Shown here: piece by piece, positions 8,779 to 17,510 of the stretch
How positions within the stretch are numbered: position 1 is the stretch's first letter
Layout: each line of letters starts with the position of its first letter
Assembly (NCBI GenBank): GCA_024229515.1
Contig: JAAESI010000112.1
Location: forward strand, 97,019-161,018
Source: Pseudomonadota bacterium
Lineage (GTDB): Bacteria > Myxococcota_A > UBA796 > UBA9615
DNA: 64,000 bases
Reading direction: 5' to 3'
Position numbers and translations under genes: made by a program
The notes under the pieces: generated by a model
Told to the model about the DNA's origin: nothing
Databases searched by the model: none
Seen by the model: only the letters and a program-made list of their open reading frames with translations

Positions 8779-9372
8779 GTGAAGGATTCTCCGAGCCCCG
8801 ACACAGATCAGAACGTGGTGGGCACGTCCGGAGACGCAGCAGCGATCGAGCGCTTCTACAGGGAGCACGCTGAGCGGGTCCTGGCGTGGACACTGCGATT
8901 GGGAGGCCCGGCGGTGGACGCCGAGGACCTCACCCAGGAGGTCTTCGCCATCGCTCTGCGCCGCCTCCCCGACTTCCGCGGAGACTCCAAGCCCAGCACG
9001 TGGCTGTTCGGAATCACCCGTCGCGTCGTCGCCAACGCCCGCCGCAAAGCCGCCGTCCGCCGCTTCGTGGGGCTGGGGGAGCTGCCCGAGCTGCCGGACA
9101 CGGCGCCCGGCGCGGACGAAACGGTGGATCGCCTCCGGCGCCGTCGGCAGGTTCAGCTGGCGCTGGAGAAGCTCGGCACGTCGCACCGCGAGGCCATCGC
9201 CCTAGTCGATCTCGAGGGGCTCAGCGCCGTGGAAGCGGGCGAGCTCCTGGGCGTGCCCGTCGGCACTATCTACAGCCGCCTGCACCTGGGCCGCCGCGCC
9301 TTCGCCCACGCCTTGCAGCGTCAGGGCGTCACCCGCGAGTCCCTCATCGCCGAGCCCGGGGTGTCCCGATGA
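8779..9372 (+). CDS. ECF-type RNA polymerase sigma factor
   Basis: 197 residues, GTG start. Region 2 spans about residues 15-85 (EHAERVLAWTLRL, DAEDLTQEVFAIALRRL, STWLFGITRRVVANARRK) and region 4 about 120-180 (REAIALVDLEGLSAVEAGELLGVPVGT in two blocks, then IYSRLHLGRRAF), the two DNA-binding modules of group 4 sigma factors. The next gene overlaps by ATGA and encodes a single-span membrane protein, the usual place for an anti-sigma factor. Together they suggest an envelope-responsive regulon that may include the large lipoprotein at 10430. Confidence 0.93.
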   Translation: MKDSPSPDTDQNVVGTSGDAAAIERFYREHAERVLAWTLRLGGPAVDAEDLTQEVFAIALRRLPDFRGDSKPSTWLFGITRRVVANARRKAAVRRFVGLGELPELPDTAPGADETVDRLRRRRQVQLALEKLGTSHREAIALVDLEGLSAVEAGELLGVPVGTIYSRLHLGRRAFAHALQRQGVTRESLIAEPGVSR

Positions 9373-10433
9373 CCATGCCGGGCTGGGTCGTCGACGCGGT
9401 CACTCCCACCGACGGTGAGATGGATCGCCTCGAGCATCCCGTCGACGCCGACGTGCTCGCGGCCGTGGTCGACGCCCTCGCTCCGTCGCAGCGCGAAGTG
9501 CAGGCCCTGCTGGTCCGGCTTCGCGCGGAGCCCGTTCGCGGTCGGCGCCTCATCCCCGCCTTCGGGGTTGGCGGCGGCAGCTTCTTCGCCTGGGGCCTCG
9601 CCCTCGCCGCCGCCGGTGCCGTCGCTGTCGGCGTCGCGACATCGGCCAACGCCCCCGAGCCGGCCCCCGCCGCGCCCGTGGTTCCCCTCGTGATCCCCGC
9701 CGAGCGCCCCGCGCCGGTGATCCTGACCGCGCCGCCCCGGCCGGCCGCCCCCGTTCCCCTGTCGGAGCCGCCTGTCATGGCTTCGACTTCGACCCCGACC
9801 AGGACGGTCGAGGTCTCCGCCCCGGTCGATCCACTGCCGACCGATCCCACCGAAACGCTGGCCGTCTTGTCGCCGCCTGTCGAGCAGGAACCGCTCGTCG
9901 ACGACGACGTGGACGTCCGCAACTTCACCCGGATCCAGGAGTCGATCGAAATGAACAGCGCACCTGCGACCACGCTCCACCTGACCGAGTTGTTCCTGCA
10001 GCGCCACCCTGACTCGCCGCTGGCCGAGGAGGCGACCATCCTCCGCCTCGAGCTGCTCGCCCAGACCGCCCCCCCGCGGCAGGCGATGACGGCGCTGGAC
10101 GGCTGGCTGTCGACCCACGTCGACCACCCGCAGTTCCTCCGCCTGCTCGAGGTCCGCGCCGACCTCGCCCGCAACGGCATGCAGAACTGCCGCGCGGCGT
10201 TGGCCTCGTACCGCACCCTCGCCACCCGCGCCCGAGGCGCCCGCAAGGCCCGCGCCGAAGCGTTCGGGGGGCTCTGCGCCCTGTCCGAGGGGCTGGACGA
10301 CGAGGCCCGCGAGTCGCTCGCGACCGCCATCGCCAACCCGTTCCTGCCCGAGGGGCTGCGCTTCGAAGTGACCGAGGCGCTCGCCCACCTCGAGACGATG
10401 GGCCGCGTCGTTCCCCTGCGTAAGGCCCAGTGA
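9369..10433 (+). CDS. single-span membrane protein, probable anti-sigma partner
   Basis: 354 residues. The first ~55 residues are a short cytoplasmic helical segment; a membrane span follows at about 60-85 (FFAWGLALAAAGAVAVGVAT). Next comes a Pro/Ala-rich linker (about 90-160) and then a helical TPR-like periplasmic domain (about 180-350; for example RIQESIEMNSAPATTLHLTE). The gene starts inside the stop of the sigma factor (ATGA), so coupling argues for an anti-sigma role. No zinc-binding HxxxCxxC anti-sigma motif is seen, so this rests on position and topology. Confidence 0.75.
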   Translation: MTMPGWVVDAVTPTDGEMDRLEHPVDADVLAAVVDALAPSQREVQALLVRLRAEPVRGRRLIPAFGVGGGSFFAWGLALAAAGAVAVGVATSANAPEPAPAAPVVPLVIPAERPAPVILTAPPRPAAPVPLSEPPVMASTSTPTRTVEVSAPVDPLPTDPTETLAVLSPPVEQEPLVDDDVDVRNFTRIQESIEMNSAPATTLHLTELFLQRHPDSPLAEEATILRLELLAQTAPPRQAMTALDGWLSTHVDHPQFLRLLEVRADLARNGMQNCRAALASYRTLATRARGARKARAEAFGGLCALSEGLDDEARESLATAIANPFLPEGLRFEVTEALAHLETMGRVVPLRKAQ

Positions 10434-13400
10434 TGACCTCCGCGCTGCCAAAGACGGCGGCGGCGGCCCTCGCGCTGCTCCTGATGGGGTGCCCGCCGGT
10501 GCTCGTCGAGTTTGCCCCCGCCGACGATGACGACTCGGTCCCGCCCGACGACGACGACGACGCCACCACCGACGACGACGATACCGCCCCCGAGATCGCC
10601 CCGACGCTGGTGACCGCGAGCGTCGTGGACCTGCCGCCCCTGGTGGGTGAGGTCGAGGTTTCGTTCACCGTGTCGGACCCCGACTCGGACGAGGTGTCGG
10701 TGGGGATCCGCTTCGCCGCGGGCGCCGACGAGCCGTTCGGTACGGCGACGACGTCCGGCGAAACTACGATCTTCGGGGGACCGCCCCTGGACGACGCCGG
10801 GCTCTTCCGGTGGGACACCGCCGCGGACCTGCCCCACGCGGTCTCCGGTGCGCGCCTTCAGCTCTGCCCCGTCGACGCCGAAGGCAACGAGGGCGCCTGC
10901 TTCGAGCTGACCGACATGCTCGTCTACAACACCCCGAGCACGTGGGAGGGCGCGTTCTGCGAGCCCGGCACGGTCGAGGGGATGGACTGGCTCGGCGGCC
11001 AGGCGCTGGTGCCGCTGTCGGACTGGGAGTGCCTCAACGCGCAGATCACCGAGCCGCCGCTGGAGACCGACTTCACCTCCCGGTTCGGCGTCGTGCTCGT
11101 GAACCCCAACGCCGCGCCGGTGGGCTTCACCATCAGCCCGGGGGAGAGCGGCTCCCCCAACGAGAGCTCCGCCCCGTTCCCCACCCCCGCCAGCGGCAGC
11201 AGCGTGGGTGAGACCGGAGGCGGTGGCCCCTGCGAGTACGACCTCAACATGGCCGACGTGCACAACGACACGCGGACCTTCTACCTGCGCGAGGCGATCC
11301 TCCCCGGAGCCGCCCGCACCACCCGCGGGGCGACTCTGCGTGCGCTCGGGGACCACGTGGCGGTGTACGTCGACGACGAGACGGCCATCGATCTGGACTA
11401 CGACTGCAGCGACCCGCTGAACTCCGTGGTGCCCGACTCGCTGCCCGCGTTCGGGTTCGACAGCTGCGATCTCCAGCAGGTCGTCGACGTGTTCGACGTC
11501 AACGTCTACCCCACCGTCACCGGGCTCTACGGGAGCCCCTCGGACGTCGACAACAACTGCCGCGTCACGGTGCTCCTGAGCCACCGGGTGAACGCCCTGC
11601 CGTTGACCGACTCGGATCCCGACAACGACGCGTTCGCGCTGAAGTCCTTCTCCGAGCCGGAGATCGACCTGTGGGAGAGCAACCTGCTGAACAACCCGGA
11701 CAGCAACGAGGAGGAGATGCTCTACCTCTTCGCGCCGGACCCGATCGGCCTGTGGAGCAACGAGGAGGTCCCCGTCGAGGACTACCTCGACTTCAACCTC
11801 GCGGGGCAGCTCGCGATCGCGCTTCAGGACCTCGTCTCGTACGGCACCCACGTAGGTGTCACCGACGCGCTGCTGGCGCCCGGGGCGCCGGCGGGGGACG
11901 AGGAAGATGACTGGCTGAACGATGCGATGGGGCTGCTCGCGGCCGATCTCGTCGGCTTCGGGGCGGTCGCTTACCAGGACGCCTGGCTGTACCTCGATCG
12001 CTCGCACCTGCAGCCGCTGACGGCCGCCAACACGTTGGCCGACTTCCAGGACCGGGGAGGGCAGTACCTGTTCGCGCGGTACCTCCACGACCTGTACGGC
12101 GACGCGATGATCGCGACGATCCTCAGCTCCACGACGACCGGAGCGGCGTCGGTCGAGCTCGTCACGGGCGTGCCGTTCGTCGAGTTCGTGGCGGACTGGG
12201 CGTTGGCGATGGCGGTGTCGGGGCAGACCACCGATGCCGGCGGTCCGCTGGTCGCCGATTCGGTGCTCGCGAAGTTCCACGAGCCGTCGTTCCTGACGGT
12301 CCCGGAGGTGCCCGCGCCGGGCGATCCGCTGGGGGCCAACGGGTTCCAGCAGGGCTTCAGCGTGCGCGGCGTGAACCTGACCTTCACCGACGGGATTTCG
12401 GCCGACGGCCCGGTCGAGGTCGAGCGTCTGCGGGTGGTCGCCGACAACCTCGACTCGCACGTCTACCACCCCCAGGCCGAGTTCAACGGCGTCATCGATG
12501 GCGGCTTCGGCACGATGCTCATCCTCGTCGACGGGCTGAGCCAGGAGGTCAACTCGCTGCTGATCGAGACGGCCGACGGCTCCGACCTCGTCGGCCGGGT
12601 CGTGAGGCTCGGGGACGCCCATCCCTCGATTCCTGATCTCACCCTCGAGGAGGTCGACGGCGCCGTGCTGACGACGGTGCGGCCGCTGAACGTCACCTTC
12701 TTGGACGTGCAGCCGTTGAACTCCGGGCGGGAGCGGCGGGTGATCGGCCGCATCGATCCGGTCAGCTTCATCCAGACGGCCGAGTCGTTCGATCCCGAGC
12801 TGCCGGCCCCGTCGGGACCGACGATGGTCGTGGCGGAGCTCCCCGACACCGACCGGTACTCGTTGACGCTCCTGGCGGCGGCCCAGGTCGGCATCCAGGT
12901 GGAGCGTCGCTACTCCGACGTGGCCGGTGGGGTCGAGCTGGAGGATCCGTTCGTCGCTATCGTGCTCGCCTCCGACCTCCCCGATCCGTGGAACTACCCC
13001 GAGTGGGACTTCGGCCCGGCCGCCGGCGCGTGCGCCGATCCGACGTGGTTTGACTACCCCTCCGTGGTGCCGGACTGGGTCCACGCCCAGGGCGTGCTCG
13101 CCTCCGATCCGACCGCGGCTGCTGACAGCGCTCCCGTCGTCGATTGGCTCGCCCCCGAGGACACCGTCTGGGCCGGCGATCCGGCCAGCTGCACGTACGA
13201 TCACGACGCCGACGGGGTGCCGGACTACTTCGAGGCGCTGCCGATGACGCTGGCGGACCAGATCCGGCAGCGGCAGGCCCAGAACCTGGCCGCCGACCCG
13301 GAGTTCTACGCCGATCCCTGGTCGTTCCTCCCCGACTCGCCCGTCGACCCGTCGGCTCCCTTCTTCGGGGCGGACTTCATCGACCTGGACAGCAACGAGT

Positions 13401-13579
13401 CCCCCGATGACAGCTTCGCGACGTCGCTGCCGGCGCTGGCCCTCGGAGGCCGCGCGGCGCGGGGCGGAGAAGAAGCGGTGTGGACCGGAACGCTCCCCCC
13501 CGGTGACTACATCATCGTGGTCGGGGGAACCAACGGAAGCACCGGCCCCTACGACCTCAGCGTCCGCCTGATCGACTGA
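10430..13579 (+). CDS. very large lipoprotein resembling an M30-type metallopeptidase without the zinc motif
   Basis: 1049 residues from GTG 10430, or 1048 from ATG 10433. A lipobox (LALLLMGC) is followed by an Asp-rich linker (DDDDSVPPDDDDD). A fold like M30/hyicolysin peptidases is suggested by DNNCRVTVLLSHRVNAL, then DFNLAGQLAIALQDLV (about 455-470) and DDWLNDAMGLLAADLVG (about 492-508). In active M30 enzymes these last two read AHEFQHMI and WLNEGMSxxAEDL. Here the His-Glu and second His of the zinc site are Gly, Gln and Ile, so it is probably a non-catalytic surface protein. The C-terminal ~60 residues look like a pre-peptidase beta-sandwich. It is the last gene of the run that includes the ECF sigma factor. 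Confidence 0.8.
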   Translation: MMTSALPKTAAAALALLLMGCPPVLVEFAPADDDDSVPPDDDDDATTDDDDTAPEIAPTLVTASVVDLPPLVGEVEVSFTVSDPDSDEVSVGIRFAAGADEPFGTATTSGETTIFGGPPLDDAGLFRWDTAADLPHAVSGARLQLCPVDAEGNEGACFELTDMLVYNTPSTWEGAFCEPGTVEGMDWLGGQALVPLSDWECLNAQITEPPLETDFTSRFGVVLVNPNAAPVGFTISPGESGSPNESSAPFPTPASGSSVGETGGGGPCEYDLNMADVHNDTRTFYLREAILPGAARTTRGATLRALGDHVAVYVDDETAIDLDYDCSDPLNSVVPDSLPAFGFDSCDLQQVVDVFDVNVYPTVTGLYGSPSDVDNNCRVTVLLSHRVNALPLTDSDPDNDAFALKSFSEPEIDLWESNLLNNPDSNEEEMLYLFAPDPIGLWSNEEVPVEDYLDFNLAGQLAIALQDLVSYGTHVGVTDALLAPGAPAGDEEDDWLNDAMGLLAADLVGFGAVAYQDAWLYLDRSHLQPLTAANTLADFQDRGGQYLFARYLHDLYGDAMIATILSSTTTGAASVELVTGVPFVEFVADWALAMAVSGQTTDAGGPLVADSVLAKFHEPSFLTVPEVPAPGDPLGANGFQQGFSVRGVNLTFTDGISADGPVEVERLRVVADNLDSHVYHPQAEFNGVIDGGFGTMLILVDGLSQEVNSLLIETADGSDLVGRVVRLGDAHPSIPDLTLEEVDGAVLTTVRPLNVTFLDVQPLNSGRERRVIGRIDPVSFIQTAESFDPELPAPSGPTMVVAELPDTDRYSLTLLAAAQVGIQVERRYSDVAGGVELEDPFVAIVLASDLPDPWNYPEWDFGPAAGACADPTWFDYPSVVPDWVHAQGVLASDPTAAADSAPVVDWLAPEDTVWAGDPASCTYDHDADGVPDYFEALPMTLADQIRQRQAQNLAADPEFYADPWSFLPDSPVDPSAPFFGADFIDLDSNESPDDSFATSLPALALGGRAARGGEEAVWTGTLPPGDYIIVVGGTNGSTGPYDLSVRLID

Positions 13580-13639
13580 TCTTCGCGTCCGTCGAAGTCC
13601 GGCCTACAGCCCACAGCCTACAGCCGGCCCAGCAGGGGC

Positions 13640-15223
13640 CTAGAAGCCCTGACCGCAGATGAGGTACGCGGCGCCGGAGTCGGTGCCGCCGCTGTCGTTG
13701 CCGTGGGCACCGATGAGGAGGTCGCCGTAGCCGTCGCCGTCCGTGTCGCCGGCGCTGGCCACGCTGGCGCCGGCGCGGTCGTTGTAGACCTCGCCCACGA
13801 GCGTGACGTCGGCTTCCGCGGCGGAGTTCTTCACGCCGACCTCGACCGGGCCGTAGATGACGTAGGCGGAGCCGCTGTCGGGGCCGCCCGCATCGTTCTG
13901 GAGCGCGCCCACGATGATGTCACCGAGGCCGTCGCCGTTGATGTCCTCGGCGACCGTCACCGCGAACCCGAAGGCATCGCCGGCCGAGTCACCGGCCACC
14001 GTGGCGTCCGCATGCTCGAGGTCCACGTTGCCGTCGACCGGGCCGTAGACGATGAACGCGGCGCCCGCGTCGGCGTAGCCCACGTCGCTGCCCCAGGCGC
14101 CCACCACCAGGTCGGCGATGGCGTCTCCGTTGATGTCCCCGGCGGCGACGGACGCGCCGGCGCGGTCGTTCGGGTCGATGCCGCGCAGCCGGGCGTGCGC
14201 CCCGTTGGCCGTCATCACCGCGCTCATGTCACCGCGGAAGAGGTACGCGGCGCCCGTGTCGGGACCGCCTCGGGTCACGCCGGGCGCGCCCACGAGGAGG
14301 TCGTCGTGGCCGTCGCCGGTCGCGTCGCCCGCCGCCTCGACCGTGTAGCCGAACCAGTCGTCGCCGCTGGCGCCGAGGATCGTCGTGTCGGCGGAGCTGA
14401 CCGAGCGCACGCCCATCAGGGGGCCGTGGAAGACGTAGACCGCGCCGACGTCGGTGTACTGCGGAGTGTCGACGCCGTACGCGCCGACGGCGATGTCGGG
14501 GTAGCCGTCGTGGTTCAGGTCGCCCGCGCCGGTGACGGAGATGCCGAGGTAGTCGTAAGGCCCGTCGCCGAGGATGTGGACGTCCGCGTCCGCCAGCGAC
14601 TGCTCGCCCTCGATGGGGCCGAAGACGATCCAGGCCGCGCCCGCGCCCTCGCCGGCGCCGTAGCCGCCGACGATGACGTCCGCGTAGCCGTCCCGGTTGA
14701 TGTCGCCCGCCGCGGAGACGGCCCAGCCGGCGTGGTCGCCGGGGTGGGCGCCGACCAGCTTGGCGTCCGCGCGGTTGAGGTTGATGGAGCCCAGCACGGG
14801 GCCGTGGAAGATGGAGACGGAGCCGGCGTACTCGCCGCCCGTGTCGTCCTGCCAGGAGCCGACTGCGACGTCATCGAAGCCGTCACCGTTGACGTCGCCG
14901 ATGCCCGCGACGGACCAGCCCGCGTGGTTGCCGGAGCGCTCGCCGACCATCGTGCCGTGCGCGTCGCTGAGGTCGATGAGCCAGTCCATACCGCAGACGC
15001 CCATCTCGCCGTCGCAGTCGTTGTCGATGGCGTCGCCGCAGACCTCGACGGCGCCCGGGTTGGCGGCCGCTTCGAGGTCGTCGCAGTCCTCCTCGGCGAA
15101 CCAGCCGTCGCCGTCCAGATCGACCGTGCCGGCCATCCAGGCGTCGCCGACGTTGTCGGGGCTGGCGCAGCCGACGGCGAGGAACAGAGGGGCGCAGATC
15201 AGGAAGCGGAACGGGTTGATCAT
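13640..15223 (-). CDS. MopE-motif and FG-GAP-repeat lipoprotein
   Basis: 527 residues. The signal peptide has a lipobox with Cys19 (FLAVGC). Residues 35-73 form a MopE-type putative metal-binding motif (DLDGDGWFAEEDCDD, then NPGAVEVCGDAIDNDCDG). The remainder is about seven FG-GAP/integrin-alpha-like propeller blades, each with DxNGDGxxD and a GAxYVxxGP-type strand. It is probably a cell-surface calcium-binding propeller. GAGGA stands eight bases before the ATG, supporting this start over the longer open frame. It is divergent from the DUF2330 gene and convergent with the 10430 lipoprotein. Confidence 0.9.
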   Translation of the reverse strand: MINPFRFLICAPLFLAVGCASPDNVGDAWMAGTVDLDGDGWFAEEDCDDLEAAANPGAVEVCGDAIDNDCDGEMGVCGMDWLIDLSDAHGTMVGERSGNHAGWSVAGIGDVNGDGFDDVAVGSWQDDTGGEYAGSVSIFHGPVLGSINLNRADAKLVGAHPGDHAGWAVSAAGDINRDGYADVIVGGYGAGEGAGAAWIVFGPIEGEQSLADADVHILGDGPYDYLGISVTGAGDLNHDGYPDIAVGAYGVDTPQYTDVGAVYVFHGPLMGVRSVSSADTTILGASGDDWFGYTVEAAGDATGDGHDDLLVGAPGVTRGGPDTGAAYLFRGDMSAVMTANGAHARLRGIDPNDRAGASVAAGDINGDAIADLVVGAWGSDVGYADAGAAFIVYGPVDGNVDLEHADATVAGDSAGDAFGFAVTVAEDINGDGLGDIIVGALQNDAGGPDSGSAYVIYGPVEVGVKNSAAEADVTLVGEVYNDRAGASVASAGDTDGDGYGDLLIGAHGNDSGGTDSGAAYLICGQGF

Positions 15224-15337
15224 GGGTTCCTCATCGGAGGTGAAGGCCCAGACCTTGACCGTCACGGTCGTGTTGAAACGGTCCCGGGCACCATGTTGCC
15301 TGCCTCCGTGGTGCGCGCGATGCACAACGCGAACCCC

Positions 15338-16948
15338 ATGCGACCCATCACTTCTTGTCTTGTTGCCCTCGCCCTCGCGACCGCGCCGGTGCTCGTACCG
15401 TCGACGGCGGCCGCTTGCGGAGGCCTCTTCTGCGACACCCTTCCGGTGGCCCAGAACGCCGAGCGCATCCTCTTCGAGCTCCACGGCGACGGCACCGTCA
15501 CCACGACGGTGGAGATCCGCTACACGGGCGAGCCCGAGGGCTTCTCCTGGGTCGTCCCGGTGCCCGAGACCCCCGATCTGGGCGTGGTCCCGACGTCGTC
15601 CCTCGCCGTCCTGGACACCGGCACGGTGCCCCAGGTCATCCCCCCGGAGGTGATCTGCACGGAGGCCTCCGGCACCCGCGGTGCGCTCCAGGGTGCCAAC
15701 GAGTCCGTCGACTTCGCCTCCGACGCGGACGGCGAGGTGAACGTCGAGGACCTGCCCACGGTCGGCGCGTTCGAACCCGAGGTCGTCAGCTCCGACGATC
15801 CCGAGGCACTCATCAACTGGCTCAACGACAACGGCTACCTCATCACCGAGGAGATGGAGCCGCAGGTCGCCGCCTACGTGCAGCAGGGGATGAAGTTCCT
15901 CGCGCTGAAGCTGACGCCCGGAGCCGGCGTCGCCGACATCGCGCCGCTGCAGATGACCTACGAGTCGGACGATCCGACCATCCCGATCGTGCTGACCGCC
16001 GTCGGCGCCGACCCCGAGATGGGCGTGCTCGTCTTCATCGCCGGCAATGAGCGCTACGAGTCGAGCAACTACGCCAACCTCGAGGTCGACGTGGAGCACG
16101 TGCAGTGGCACCCCGCCACGGGCGAGAACAACTACTACCCCCTCATCTCCTGGATGATCGACAACGCCGGTGGCAAGGCGATGATCACCGAGTACGCGGG
16201 TACCTCGACCGAGACCTGGAACCTCGTCAACGCCCAGACCCTCGCGGTCAACGACTTCAACGAGTCGCTGACCTTCATCAACGGCGTGCTCAGCCGCAAT
16301 GGCTACATGACCCGCGCCTACACGCGCGTCAGCGCCGAAGACATGGACGAGGACCCCGCATTCGTGGTCAGCAACGAGGGCGACAAGAGCCGAGTGCTCG
16401 ACCTCAGCACCCGCCCCGCCGTCGAGATCTGCGCCATCGGCCCGAGCGAGACGCTCGATGTCCCCTGCGGCGACATGTACTGCGGTGAGGGCGCGCTGTG
16501 CGCCACCACCGAGCTCGGCATCGACGGCTGCGTCTGCGGCGAAGGCACCTACGCGCGCAGCATCATCGCGCCCACGGGCCCGGGCGGCTTCCTCGCCCCC
16601 ACGGTGGTCTGCCAGTCGGCCGAGTTCGACATGCTCACCTCGGCCCGCGACAACGGCGACCTCGCCGCGGACGCCTGCGCCGACACCACCTGCGGCGACA
16701 ACGGCACCTGCCAGGACGTGGGCGGCTTCCCCACCTGCGCCTGCGAGGACGGCTACGCGGCCGCTAGCGTCGGCGGTTCGCTGGAGTGCAGCGCCATCGA
16801 GCGCACGTACGGCCCCGAGCAGCTCATGTGGAACGCCGCCGGCTGCGGCGGTTGCTCCACGGGCGGCGGCGCGGGAGCCGGCGGCGCGGCCCTGGCGCTC
16901 ATCCTCCTGCCGATCCTCGGCATGCGCCGTCGCTCCTCCCGGCTGTAG
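15338..16948 (+). CDS. DUF2330 exported protein with EGF-like region and MYXO-CTERM tail
   Basis: 536 residues from ATG 15338, which begins a clean signal peptide (MRPITSCLVALALATAPVLV, cleaved near TAAAC). In-frame ATGs at 15293 and 15320 are alternatives. The central part is the DUF2330 fold, beginning CGGLFCDTLPVAQNAERILF with the paired WVVPVPETP strand. Residues around 380-500 are cysteine-rich and EGF-like (CGEGALC, CVCGEGTY, CGDNGTCQDVGGFPTCACEDG). The C-terminus is a MYXO-CTERM-type sorting signal: Cys-Gly cluster GCGGCSTGG, a hydrophobic span ALALILLPILG and a basic MRRRSSR end. Such tails are processed and anchored at the cell surface. Confidence 0.92.
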   Translation: MRPITSCLVALALATAPVLVPSTAAACGGLFCDTLPVAQNAERILFELHGDGTVTTTVEIRYTGEPEGFSWVVPVPETPDLGVVPTSSLAVLDTGTVPQVIPPEVICTEASGTRGALQGANESVDFASDADGEVNVEDLPTVGAFEPEVVSSDDPEALINWLNDNGYLITEEMEPQVAAYVQQGMKFLALKLTPGAGVADIAPLQMTYESDDPTIPIVLTAVGADPEMGVLVFIAGNERYESSNYANLEVDVEHVQWHPATGENNYYPLISWMIDNAGGKAMITEYAGTSTETWNLVNAQTLAVNDFNESLTFINGVLSRNGYMTRAYTRVSAEDMDEDPAFVVSNEGDKSRVLDLSTRPAVEICAIGPSETLDVPCGDMYCGEGALCATTELGIDGCVCGEGTYARSIIAPTGPGGFLAPTVVCQSAEFDMLTSARDNGDLAADACADTTCGDNGTCQDVGGFPTCACEDGYAAASVGGSLECSAIERTYGPEQLMWNAAGCGGCSTGGGAGAGGAALALILLPILGMRRRSSRL

Positions 16949-16982
16949 TTCGAACGCTCTCTCCGTACTGCACCGGTCGCGC

Positions 16983-17010
16983 GGGGTCCCCGGAATTCTC
17001 CGGGGGCCCC
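16983..17010 (+). terminator. strong GC-rich hairpin, terminator-like
   Basis: Bases 16983-16994 pair with 16999-17010 to give a 12-bp stem (one G-U pair) and a four-base loop ATTC. There is no long T tract after it (GTCGTGCTTG), so it would be an atypical intrinsic terminator. It lies 34 bases after the DUF2330 stop and before the -10-like box of the next gene. Confidence 0.55.
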
Positions 17011-17039
17011 GTCGTGCTTGACGGGGGGGCGACGGCCGG

Positions 17040-17045
17040 TAGCAT
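17040..17045 (+). promoter_or_regulatory. -10-like box TAGCAT
   Basis: The first base is 15 nt upstream of the ATG at 17055, just after the hairpin at 16983-17010. No Shine-Dalgarno sequence is seen between box and start. Confidence 0.4.
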
Positions 17046-17054
17046 CCGGCGGCC

Positions 17055-17510
17055 ATGAAGCCGACCCTCGTCCTGACCGCCGCCCTGCTGATGCTCCTGT
17101 CCGGCTGCCCTACGGGCGACGACGACGACGACGACGACGCCAGCGGCGAATGCGATCCCCTCGGCGGCGACCTCTCCCCCACGATCACGATCGACGACCC
17201 GGACAACGTGCTGATGCTCGGGCCGAACGACCCGATCAACTGGGTCATCCGGGTCGAGGACGAAGACGGCGACGTCGAAGCCGTGCTGCTGGACGCCTAC
17301 GACCTCTCGGACGGCACCCCTGATCTGCTCGACTACGAGCCCCCGAGCCCCAACAGCGACGGACGCGCCACCTTCGGCATGCCCGGCGGCACCCTCGGCA
17401 CCGGCGTGCTGACGATCCGAATGCGCGCGACCGACGAGCAGGGCTGCACGGCCGATGACTCGGTCGTGCTCTGCATCGACGTCAGCGACACGGAGTGCCC
17501 CAGCCGCTAG
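17055..17510 (+). CDS. small Asp-linker lipoprotein
   Basis: 151 residues. The lipoprotein signal MKPTLVLTAALLMLLSGC is followed directly by an acidic linker ([10 protein letters not shown]) and a single Ig-like or cadherin-like beta-sandwich (TITIDDPDN to SVVLCIDVSDTEC). The function is unknown. The stop TAG (17508-17510) overlaps the stop of the convergent gene within the four bases CTAG. Confidence 0.8.
   Translation: MKPTLVLTAALLMLLSGCPTGDDDDDDDASGECDPLGGDLSPTITIDDPDNVLMLGPNDPINWVIRVEDEDGDVEAVLLDAYDLSDGTPDLLDYEPPSPNSDGRATFGMPGGTLGTGVLTIRMRATDEQGCTADDSVVLCIDVSDTECPSR

Noticed and set aside
9344..13204. Very long minus-strand open frame over the anti-sigma and M30-like genes
   Set aside because: It is a low-complexity Arg/Gly/Val-rich antisense frame produced by high GC; the plus-strand genes have signal peptides, linkers and recognisable domains.
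13601..13630. Short TACAGCC direct repeats between convergent genes
   Set aside because: Only three 6-7 base copies flanked by GGCC; no terminator or attachment-site structure can be supported.
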